36,019 bases of DNA from Elusimicrobiota bacterium. Its GTDB lineage: Bacteria > Elusimicrobiota > Elusimicrobia > UBA1565 > UBA9628. Location: positions 1-36,019 of the forward strand of contig JACRDS010000007.1 of the NCBI GenBank assembly GCA_016212825.1, written 5' to 3'. Shown piece by piece: positions 29,999 through 36,019 of the stretch; position 1 is the stretch's first letter, and each line of letters begins with the position of its first letter. The notes under the pieces were generated by a model, which saw only the letters and a program-made list of their open reading frames with translations, did no database searches and was not told where the DNA came from. Made by a program: the position numbers and the translations under genes.

Positions 29999-31444
29999 TT
30001 AGAGGTTGAAGCTCAGGAGGTATTCCTTCTGGGCGTCGATCAGCGCGGCCACGTCCGTGGCCGGATCGGGGGGCAGGACCCCGGCGATGGAACGCGCGAA
30101 GCCCAGCCCTCCCGCCGCCAGGTCCGTGAGGTCCGCCAGGGGCAGGGACGATTCGGCCTCGCCCTCCGCCGGCGCGGGGGCCGCTGACTCGAAGAGCCAG
30201 ACCCGGGGCCGGGCCGGATGCATGGGGTTGGGCCGGACCACGACGGCGCGCTGCCCGTCGTCGAGCCTCACCAGGGTCCCCGTCGGATAATACCCCACGG
30301 CGTTGACCAGGAGCTTGAGCAGGGCCGGCTCATGCGGCCGGCCGCGGCGGAGCAGCAGGTGGCGCAGGACCCGGTCCGGGCGGTGGTGACGCCAGTAGTA
30401 TTTGTCCCCGAGATAGGCCAGGTCATAGTGGTCGGCCACGGCGAGTATGCGATGGATGACGTCGGGTTGATAGCCTCCCGCCGGGAGGTCCGCGCGGTGG
30501 TGCAGGGCCCCGAAGAGCCCGATCCCAGGGGAGAGCTCGGGGTGCTTGGTCAGCAGGAAATAGCTCCAGTCCGCATGCTGGCGCACGACCTCGCGGTCGG
30601 CGGCCGACAGGGGCGAGGGGTCGTCCGCCCATTCCGGCGGGATGATGAGCCGCCCCAGATCGTGCAGGAACGCGGTGACGCAGAGGGTCTGCACGTGGCC
30701 GGAGTTGAGGCCGCAGGCCTCGCCCAGGGCGCAGGCCAGCACGGCCACGTTGACGCTGTGCGCGTTCCAGGCGTCGAGCCCCCGGGACAGCCGGGGCAGG
30801 AGCAGGAAGGGCTCGAAGCCCTTGTTGCGGATGGTGGCCATCATGTCGTCGGTCAGATGGAAGAGCGGCCTCAGGTCGGGGTCGCCTCCGGCCATGAACT
30901 CCGCGCGCAGGGCGTCGAGCACCCCCACCGCCTTGACGTACCAGTCGAACAGGGTCTTCTTGCGGGAGACCTTGGACTTGCTGGCCACATCGTCGACATC
31001 CGCCTCCACGATGTGTATGGTGCGCACGCCCATCTTCTCCAGCAGTTCGGCCGGGTGCTCCGCGGAGGGCTTGGTGGCCTCGGCGTTGAGGAGCTGGAAG
31101 AAGGCGAGGAGGTCCTCGGGAGTCACCCCCTTCATGATGGTGAGGTATTTGACCCGGCAGCGGGAGAACCGGTCCACGAGCATCTGGTTGGCGGCCGTCT
31201 CCTCGACGGACATGGCTCCCTCGATGTAGAGGAGCTCGTCCATGAACCCGTAGCCTACGTCTTCGGCCTCCTCGAACACGCCGGCCAGCGTCTCCTGGAG
31301 CCGGGCCATCACCCCGACCACCTCGGCATGGGTGGGCGGGTAGAGGCGCACGTTGTTGAAGGCGAAGTTCATGAAGCGCAGGGCTTCGACCAGGCGGACG
31401 AGGCGGGCCTCGTCCGCTCGGGTGCGCCGCTTATGTCGGGCCAT
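29999..31444 (-). CDS. Degenerate HD-GYP-type protein, 481 aa
   Basis: Residues 13-145 form an N-terminal domain (LYPPTH at 34-39; GVTPEDLLAFFQLL) also found in the upstream HEAT protein. Residues 215-385 are an HD domain: NAHSVNVAVLA (His229), TAFLHDLGRLIIP (His261-Asp262), His290 and HHRAD (315-319) followed by GGYQPD. In active HD-GYP c-di-GMP phosphodiesterases these read HHE and GYP; here Glu is Arg and GYP is GYQ, so nucleotide hydrolysis is doubtful and a sensor/effector role is possible. No signal peptide or receiver domain. It starts one base inside the HEAT gene's stop (TGATG), indicating coupling. Confidence 0.82.
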   Translation of the reverse strand: MARHKRRTRADEARLVRLVEALRFMNFAFNNVRLYPPTHAEVVGVMARLQETLAGVFEEAEDVGYGFMDELLYIEGAMSVEETAANQMLVDRFSRCRVKYLTIMKGVTPEDLLAFFQLLNAEATKPSAEHPAELLEKMGVRTIHIVEADVDDVASKSKVSRKKTLFDWYVKAVGVLDALRAEFMAGGDPDLRPLFHLTDDMMATIRNKGFEPFLLLPRLSRGLDAWNAHSVNVAVLACALGEACGLNSGHVQTLCVTAFLHDLGRLIIPPEWADDPSPLSAADREVVRQHADWSYFLLTKHPELSPGIGLFGALHHRADLPAGGYQPDVIHRILAVADHYDLAYLGDKYYWRHHRPDRVLRHLLLRRGRPHEPALLKLLVNAVGYYPTGTLVRLDDGQRAVVVRPNPMHPARPRVWLFESAAPAPAEGEAESSLPLADLTDLAAGGLGFARSIAGVLPPDPATDVAALIDAQKEYLLSFNL

Positions 31445-33189
31445 CAGGCGTGCCCGTCCTTGCGCAGGGTCTCCAGGGAGCGGCGCGCGGCGCGGCGCAG
31501 CTCCTTGTTTCGGCCGGTCATGATCTCGAACCAGGTGCGCCGGGCCTGCTCCTTGAGGAAGGCCAGGGCGGCGCCGGTGGGGCAGCGACCCAGAGCCGTG
31601 ACCAGGGCGACCCGGGTCGCGGCGTGAGGCGTCTTGCGGCAGGCCGCGATGAGGCGGGCGTCCTGCCCGGGAACGGGCAGCAGGGAGAGCGCCACCACGA
31701 TCTTGGCCGTGTCCTCGGGGTCCGCCCGCGCCACGAAATCGGCCAGGCCGTCCGCCGCGTCCTTGCCCCCGAACTTGAGCAGGGCCCGGGCCGCGGCCTC
31801 GCGCGCCTTGGCGTGCTTGTGATCGAGCAGCGGCAGCAGGCGAGGCACGGCGGCCGGGTCGCCCATCTCCTGGAGTATGGCGACCACGTTGCTGACCAGG
31901 AACCAGTCCTCGTTCTTCAGGGCCTTGAGCAGCGGCCCGGTGCCGGTCCGGGCCGCGAAGCGCGCCAGCAATGAGCAGAGCTGGGCGCGGTGGGCCTTGT
32001 CGGCGAGGCCGGCGAGCTCGCCGAGCAGGAGGGGCATCATGTCCTCTCCCGCGAAGGCCAGGAATTCCACGAGCCGAGCGGCCTCCGGGGCGTCCTTGGG
32101 CAGCAGGCGGATGTGGGCCACCAGGCGCTCCGCGAAGGCGCGAGAGGTCACGGCCTCCTGCACGCCCTTGCGCAAGGCCGGCTCCAGCCCGGCGAAGCGC
32201 TCGAGTTCGCCGAGGAGCTCGGGCACCCGGCCGTCGGCCGCCAGTTCCCGGATGATGCGCGCGTAGGCCAGCCGGGCGTACTTGGGCTGCTTGGGGCTGG
32301 CCGGGCGGTCGAGGAGGGCGCGGGCCAGGTCCAGGGACCAGCGCAGGGCCGCGGGGCGCTCGTGGATGTTCCGGGAATCCAGCGCTTGGCGGTCGGCCCG
32401 GCGCAGCAGACCGGTCCAGGAGATGAGGGAATCGCGGGTCCAGTCCGCCTCGCGGGCGGCTTGCGCGGCGAGCTCCTCGCAGCGCAGACGGATGCGGGGG
32501 TCGTAGCGCGGCCAGGGCATCGCGGCCAGGAACTCGTCCAGGGTGGTCTCCCGTTCGAGGACGGCGCAGAGCAGGTCGGTCACCGTCTCCGCCTCCTTGC
32601 CCGCGAGCCCCTCGTTCTGGCGCAGCAGCAGGGTCAGCAGGTCGGGCAGGTTCGCTGACCGGATGAAGGCGGCCACCTGCTCCTCGCTGAGCTGGCCGGG
32701 GAGTTGTTCCTGCTCGTCCTGCTCGCCGGTGACCACGAAACTCAGGACGAAGACCATCTGCAGGCCGTCGATGCGCAGGCCTTGCACCATCTTCTGCAGG
32801 TCGGTCAGGGTGGTCTTTCCATCCGGCTTGGCCACGAGGAGCTTGAAGAACTCGCAGAGGCCTTCCGGCGGGAGGCGGTTGGTGAGCACGATCGGCCCGA
32901 TGCCCAGGGTGTGCAGTGCGGAGGCGAAGGCCGCCGTTTCCGGGGCGTTCGGGAGCGGGGATTCCTCGACCACCACGGTCTTGGCCTTGATGTCGAGGGT
33001 GAGGGTGTTCTCGCCGCCCAGGCTCTTGTCGAGGATGGTCTTGGTGCGCTCGCAGATCTGGGCGATGGTCGAATGCCCGGGCTGGTAGAGGGCGGCGGTG
33101 CGGGCGCTCGTGACCAGGGTGCGCAGGAGCAGGGCCACGTCACCGAGCTTCTGGCGGAGTTCCGGGGAGTCGTGGGCGGTATCGGTCAT
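31444..33189 (-). CDS. HEAT-repeat protein with the same N-terminal domain as its HD partner
   Basis: 581 residues from ATG 33189. The N-terminal 145 residues parallel the HD protein: LYQPGH falls at exactly residues 34-39, matching LYPPTH there, and LPPEGLCEFFKLLVAKPDG matches GVTPEDLLAFFQLLNAEA. This supports both chosen starts. The middle is helical. Residues 395-575 contain HEAT-like repeats (GPLLKALKNEDWFLVSNVVAILQEMGDPAAVPRLLPLLDHKHAKAREAAARALLKFG). It is probably a protein-protein scaffold working with the HD protein. An upstream in-frame start near 33255 would run into rlmH and is not preferred. The promoter is probably TATGAT at 33214-33209. Confidence 0.8.
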   Translation of the reverse strand: MTDTAHDSPELRQKLGDVALLLRTLVTSARTAALYQPGHSTIAQICERTKTILDKSLGGENTLTLDIKAKTVVVEESPLPNAPETAAFASALHTLGIGPIVLTNRLPPEGLCEFFKLLVAKPDGKTTLTDLQKMVQGLRIDGLQMVFVLSFVVTGEQDEQEQLPGQLSEEQVAAFIRSANLPDLLTLLLRQNEGLAGKEAETVTDLLCAVLERETTLDEFLAAMPWPRYDPRIRLRCEELAAQAAREADWTRDSLISWTGLLRRADRQALDSRNIHERPAALRWSLDLARALLDRPASPKQPKYARLAYARIIRELAADGRVPELLGELERFAGLEPALRKGVQEAVTSRAFAERLVAHIRLLPKDAPEAARLVEFLAFAGEDMMPLLLGELAGLADKAHRAQLCSLLARFAARTGTGPLLKALKNEDWFLVSNVVAILQEMGDPAAVPRLLPLLDHKHAKAREAAARALLKFGGKDAADGLADFVARADPEDTAKIVVALSLLPVPGQDARLIAACRKTPHAATRVALVTALGRCPTGAALAFLKEQARRTWFEIMTGRNKELRRAARRSLETLRKDGHA

Positions 33190-33202
33190 GGCCGGCTCCG
33201 CG

Positions 33203-33214
33203 TATAGTATCATA
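33203..33214. promoter_or_regulatory. Overlapping divergent -10 elements for rlmH and the HEAT gene
   Basis: TATAGT (33203-33208) points to rlmH, with predicted initiation about 6 bases before its ATG. TATGAT (33214-33209) on the minus strand points to the HEAT gene, with a leader of about 13 bases. They are directly adjacent, so the two transcripts exclude each other. Confidence 0.5.
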
Positions 33215-33220
33215 GCGGAG

Positions 33221-33649
33221 ATGAGGCTGCACATCATCACCGTCGGCAAGCCCAAGCTCGCCTACGCCCGCGCCGGGTGGGAGGAGTACTTCCCGCGCCT
33301 AGCCCGCTACCACCAGCTGCGGGCGACGCATATCCCGGACAAGCGCCGCGGCCCCGAGGCGCTGCTGGCCGCTGCGGGGAAGTCCTGCAAGGTCGCTCTG
33401 GTCGTGGACGGCGCGCCGCTTTCCAGCCCGGAGCTCGCCCGCTTCCTGGACCAGCGGGCCCTCGAGGGACGGGAGGTCAGTTTCCTCGTCGGAGGTCCCG
33501 AGGGCCTGCCGGCCGATGTGGCCGCGGCCTGCGCGCACCGCTGGAGCCTCTCCCGGCTGACCCTGCCGCACGACCTGGCCATGGTCGTCCTGCTCGAGTC
33601 GCTCTACCGCGCCAGCACCATCCAGCGGAACCATCCTTATCACAAGTAG
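33221..33649 (+). CDS. rlmH: 23S rRNA (pseudouridine-1915-N3)-methyltransferase RlmH
   Basis: 142 residues, a small SPOUT methyltransferase slightly shorter than the E. coli protein (155). Conserved elements: MRLHIITVGKPK at the start, VALVVDGAPLSSPELARFL, the SAM-binding knot FLVGGPEGLP, and the C-terminal RLTLPHDLAMVVLLESLYRASTIQRNHPYHK. It methylates pseudouridine 1915 in helix 69 of 23S rRNA. The start follows a GCGGAG sequence directly upstream and a -10 only about 12 bases away, so the leader is very short. Housekeeping gene. Confidence 0.96.
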   Translation: MRLHIITVGKPKLAYARAGWEEYFPRLARYHQLRATHIPDKRRGPEALLAAAGKSCKVALVVDGAPLSSPELARFLDQRALEGREVSFLVGGPEGLPADVAAACAHRWSLSRLTLPHDLAMVVLLESLYRASTIQRNHPYHK

Positions 33650-33658
33650 GCGGCCGAT

Positions 33659-34798
33659 CTAGGCGGGCTTGCCGCCTCTTGGGAAGTGCAGGGGCACGGG
33701 CAGGGATATCTGGCGCATGCACTCCAGGGCGAATCCGTCGGTCATGCCCGCGATGTAGTCCGTGACTATGGTCTTGGCCTGGCAGCCTTCTCCCTTATAG
33801 ACGGCTCCCAGCTGCTCGATGTAGTGCCCGAAGTTGCGGTCCACCTCGAACTCCATGGCCGCGTAGGCCTTGAAGTCCGTGCCGTGTTTGGCGTGGAGCT
33901 CCATGAAATAGTCGAAGAGGCTGTGGATGACGGCGCGGATGTGGCGGCGGAACTTGACCAGCCGGGGGTGGTAGTAGATGCGCTCGTAGTTGAATCTGCC
34001 CTGCTCCAGGACCAGGGTGTGCTTCTCCGGGGAGAATCCCACGCTTTCGGAGCGCGCCGAGGCCCCGACCACGTCCGCGATGAGGTTGCTGATGATGTCC
34101 GTGTTGGACTCGCCCAGGGACTCGGCCGTGCGCTTGGGGAGGTCCTTCTTGGTGATGAAGCCCGCGGTGACGGCGTCCTCCACGTCGCGGCCCAGGTAGG
34201 CGATCTTGTCCGAGAGGCGCACGATGCAGCCCTCGTAGGTGCAGGGCATGTAGGCGCGCTCGTGGATGTTCTCGAGGTCGTTGGGCGTCGGGGAGGGCTT
34301 GAGCGCGTTCTGGTTGAAGTCCTCGCCGTTGTGGCAGATGATGCCGTCCTTGACCGCGTAGGTCAGGTTGAGCCCCTGGCCGTGGTTGGCGAGGTGCTCG
34401 ACGACGCGGTAGGAGTTGAGCTCGTGCATGAAGGCTTTGGGCGCGCCGAGCTTGGCGGCGAGCTCCTTCTCTCCCTCGTGCCCGAAGGGCGCGTGGCCGA
34501 GGTCGTGGCCCAGCCCGATGGCATAGGCCAGCTCCGTGTCCAGGGCCCAATCCCCGCCGGAGAGGTTGAGGCCCCGGCAGATGGTGGCCGCGATGGTGGC
34601 CACGTGCAGCACGTGCTCCATGCGCGTGCAGATATGGTCGTTGTCCGGGGCGTAGAAGACCTGGGCCTTGTGCTTGAGGCGCCGGAAGGGGTAGGAGTGG
34701 ATGATCTTGGTCTGGTCGCGGAAGTACTCGGCGCGGATGTCGGGCGCCACCGGCTTGCTGCGGCGCAGGTAGACCTCGTCGGCCAGGGGGTTGCGCAT
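33659..34798 (-). CDS. dgt: dGTPase (deoxyguanosinetriphosphate triphosphohydrolase-like), 379 aa
   Basis: An HD-superfamily enzyme that removes triphosphate from dNTPs, typically dGTP. Family features: RSKPVAPDIRAEYFRDQTKIIHSYPFRRLKHKAQVF, then CTRMEHVLHV (His62), GLGHDLGHAPFGHEGE (His98-Asp99, His102, His107) and RLSDKIAYLGRDVEDA (metal Asp). The length fits the shorter type 2 dGTPase-like proteins (about 340-400). The ATG has little room for a leader: TAGAAT (34810-34805, minus strand) puts the start point on or next to it. It lies alone between rlmH (convergent) and the oxidoreductase (divergent). Confidence 0.94.
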   Translation of the reverse strand: MRNPLADEVYLRRSKPVAPDIRAEYFRDQTKIIHSYPFRRLKHKAQVFYAPDNDHICTRMEHVLHVATIAATICRGLNLSGGDWALDTELAYAIGLGHDLGHAPFGHEGEKELAAKLGAPKAFMHELNSYRVVEHLANHGQGLNLTYAVKDGIICHNGEDFNQNALKPSPTPNDLENIHERAYMPCTYEGCIVRLSDKIAYLGRDVEDAVTAGFITKKDLPKRTAESLGESNTDIISNLIADVVGASARSESVGFSPEKHTLVLEQGRFNYERIYYHPRLVKFRRHIRAVIHSLFDYFMELHAKHGTDFKAYAAMEFEVDRNFGHYIEQLGAVYKGEGCQAKTIVTDYIAGMTDGFALECMRQISLPVPLHFPRGGKPA

Positions 34799-34804
34799 CC
34801 TGTT

Positions 34805-34810
34805 ATTCTA
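34805..34810 (-). promoter_or_regulatory. -10 of dgt, leaderless arrangement
   Basis: TAGAAT on the minus strand ends 6 bases before the ATG at 34798. No good -35 is visible. Confidence 0.45.
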
Positions 34811-34830
34811 GCTTTTTGCCCCTGCCCCGG

Positions 34831-34860
34831 TTGTGGCCGGCCGCGCCTTTGCGCTACACT
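34831..34860 (+). promoter_or_regulatory. Promoter of the FAD oxidoreductase gene
   Basis: TTGTGG (34831-34836), 18 bases, TACACT (34855-34860). The first ATG (34868) lies 7 bases after the -10, implying a leaderless transcript. Confidence 0.5.
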
Positions 34861-34867
34861 AGGGCCC

Positions 34868-36019
34868 ATGGAACCGCGACTGAGCCGGCGCTCCTTCATC
34901 CGCTGGGTCATCTGCGCGGGCGCGGCGGCCTCCATGCCGGCGCCGCTGCGGGCCGCGCTGGAGAAGGCCGGCCGCGGCCGGACGCCGCGGCTGAGCTCCG
35001 AGAGCTTCGCCGTCTGCCACGACGTGCGCGACGGGACGGCTTTGCCGGACCCGGCGCCGACGCTCAAGTGCGACGTCATCGTCGTGGGCGGGGGGCCCAG
35101 CGGCCTGGCCGCGGCCGACCGACTGGCCGGAGCGGACTTCCTCCTGCTCGAGAAGGAGCCCGTGGTCGGCGGCAACTGCACCTCCGATGAGTGGGAGGGG
35201 CTCCGGTTCGGGACCGGGGCGGCGTGGTGCAGCCTGTTCACCCCCGAAGTGGAGAAGCTCTTCAAGCGCTGGAAGTTCAAGCTCCTGCCCATCCAGGGCT
35301 ACGACGCCGTGAGCTTCGACGGGGTCTGGATAGACGATTTCTGGACCGGGCGTCCCGACAACCCTGCGTTGGACAAGCTGCCCTACCCGGAGTCGGTCAA
35401 GGGCGGGTTCCGGAAGTTCGCGGCCGACATCCAGGCCCTTGACCTGGCCAAGGAGAAGGACCGGCTCGACCAGCTCTCCTTCGCGGCTTTTCTCAAGGAC
35501 TACCCGCCGCAGCTGGCGGCTTTCTGGGACGCGTTCGGCCCCTCGAACTGGGGCGCCAAGACGGGAGACACCTCCGCTTATGCGGGCCTGTCCTGCGCCC
35601 GCGACTGGCCGAAGGACCAGCGCTACAGCTTCGAGGGGGGGCTGGGGGTGGGCGCCCAGCGCATCTACGACCAGCTCCCGGCCTCGGATAAGCGGCGCGT
35701 GCGGACCGGAGCCGCGGTCTACCGGGTGCGCCGCGGCTCCCAGGGAGCGGTGGTGAGCTGGTTCGAGGGCGGCAAAGCCCGGGCGGCCCAGGCCAAGGCG
35801 GTCGTGATGGCCGCCCCGAAATACATGGCCCGCCGCCTGGTGGAGGGGATCCCCCAGGCGCAGTCCTCCGCCATGGCCGCGATGCGCTACGCGCCCTATC
35901 TCATGGTGAACCTCTGCTTTGACCGGGCCGTGTGGGACCTGGCCTATGACAACTATCCGGTGGGGGCGCGCGCCTTCACCGATTTCATCCCCGCGGACTT
36001 CGTCCGGGTGGGCGGCGGC
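34868..36019 (+). CDS. Tat-exported FAD-dependent oxidoreductase (amine-oxidase-like), 3' end outside window
   Basis: 384 codons are visible and open to the window edge. The N-terminus LSRRSFIRWVICAGAAASMPAPLRAA is a twin-arginine signal (RRSFI), so a folded, flavin-loaded protein is exported. The dinucleotide-binding motif DVIVVGGGPSGLAAADRL, with LLEKEPVVGGNCTS at the end of the second strand, is the GxGxxG/GG pattern of flavin amine oxidase or phytoene-desaturase-like enzymes. Later pieces (GGLGVGAQRIYDQL, AVVMAAPKYMARRLV) match the same fold. Substrate cannot be told. The missing C-terminus should carry the second FAD-contact motif. Confidence 0.88.
   Translation, partial: MEPRLSRRSFIRWVICAGAAASMPAPLRAALEKAGRGRTPRLSSESFAVCHDVRDGTALPDPAPTLKCDVIVVGGGPSGLAAADRLAGADFLLLEKEPVVGGNCTSDEWEGLRFGTGAAWCSLFTPEVEKLFKRWKFKLLPIQGYDAVSFDGVWIDDFWTGRPDNPALDKLPYPESVKGGFRKFAADIQALDLAKEKDRLDQLSFAAFLKDYPPQLAAFWDAFGPSNWGAKTGDTSAYAGLSCARDWPKDQRYSFEGGLGVGAQRIYDQLPASDKRRVRTGAAVYRVRRGSQGAVVSWFEGGKARAAQAKAVVMAAPKYMARRLVEGIPQAQSSAMAAMRYAPYLMVNLCFDRAVWDLAYDNYPVGARAFTDFIPADFVRVGGG

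Noticed and set aside
33190-33255. Earlier start for the HEAT-repeat gene
   Set aside because: It would overlap the rlmH start and both promoters; alignment with the HD partner (LYPPTH/LYQPGH at the same residue numbers) supports ATG 33189.

Overview
This 36 kb window is a compact, GC-rich (about 70% by eye) bacterial chromosome segment. It holds roughly 28 protein genes, with no rRNA, tRNA, CRISPR array or transposase gene visible. A diderm is suggested by a lipoprotein NamZ, secreted Pro/Ala-rich and protease proteins, and GT-C/SGNH envelope genes. The gene mix, the Ala/Pro-rich secreted proteins and the promoters placed almost on the start codon remind me of high-GC Elusimicrobiota-type genomes. 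That assignment is inference from style, not from a marker gene.

Left end (1-5084, all minus strand): a truncated pyruvate phosphate dikinase; a small ArsR-type regulator with two downstream small ORFs, one a CCGKPM zinc-ribbon-like peptide; and a GT-C membrane glycosyltransferase-like protein with a TPR tail. Two AT-rich dyads of identical geometry flank the ArsR gene and look like its operators.

Centre-left (5120-13219, plus strand): the most interesting system. It is a seven-gene operon encoding an HTH-EIIA(Ntr-like) regulator, HyfB-, HyfC-, HyfE- and HyfF-like membrane subunits, a HyfG/NuoCD-like large subunit, and a fused ferredoxin/NuoB-like small subunit. The large subunit looks like a group 4 [NiFe] hydrogenase, but the L1 motif that should carry two nickel-binding cysteines reads E-T-L-A-G-D-S, and the C-terminal motif is C-N-K-S. 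This is therefore an energy-converting-hydrogenase-related (Ehr-type) complex of unknown substrate, not a hydrogenase. A 63-bp perfect-armed palindrome sits inside the operon, and a sequence-related palindrome sits 6.9 kb downstream, so a dispersed REP/MITE-like family is present.

Centre (13220-23317): a secreted subtilisin-like protease with a membrane hairpin and an unusual C-terminal region; a NamZ (DUF1343) exo-muramidase lipoprotein; a membrane protein; a cytoplasmic NagZ-like GH3 enzyme; two secreted proteins of unknown function; and an Amidase_3 N-acetylmuramoyl-L-alanine amidase. NamZ, NagZ and amidase together suggest peptidoglycan turnover or muropeptide scavenging.

Right part (23272-36019): an OPT-family transporter with a stand-alone PPC/DUF296 protein; a second GT-C protein coupled to an SGNH-fold protein; a CBS-pair protein; a degenerate HD-GYP protein and a HEAT-repeat protein that share a homologous N-terminal domain; rlmH; a dGTPase; and a truncated Tat-exported FAD oxidoreductase. 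Many promoters have their -10 element 6-8 bases before the start codon, so leaderless transcription appears common here.
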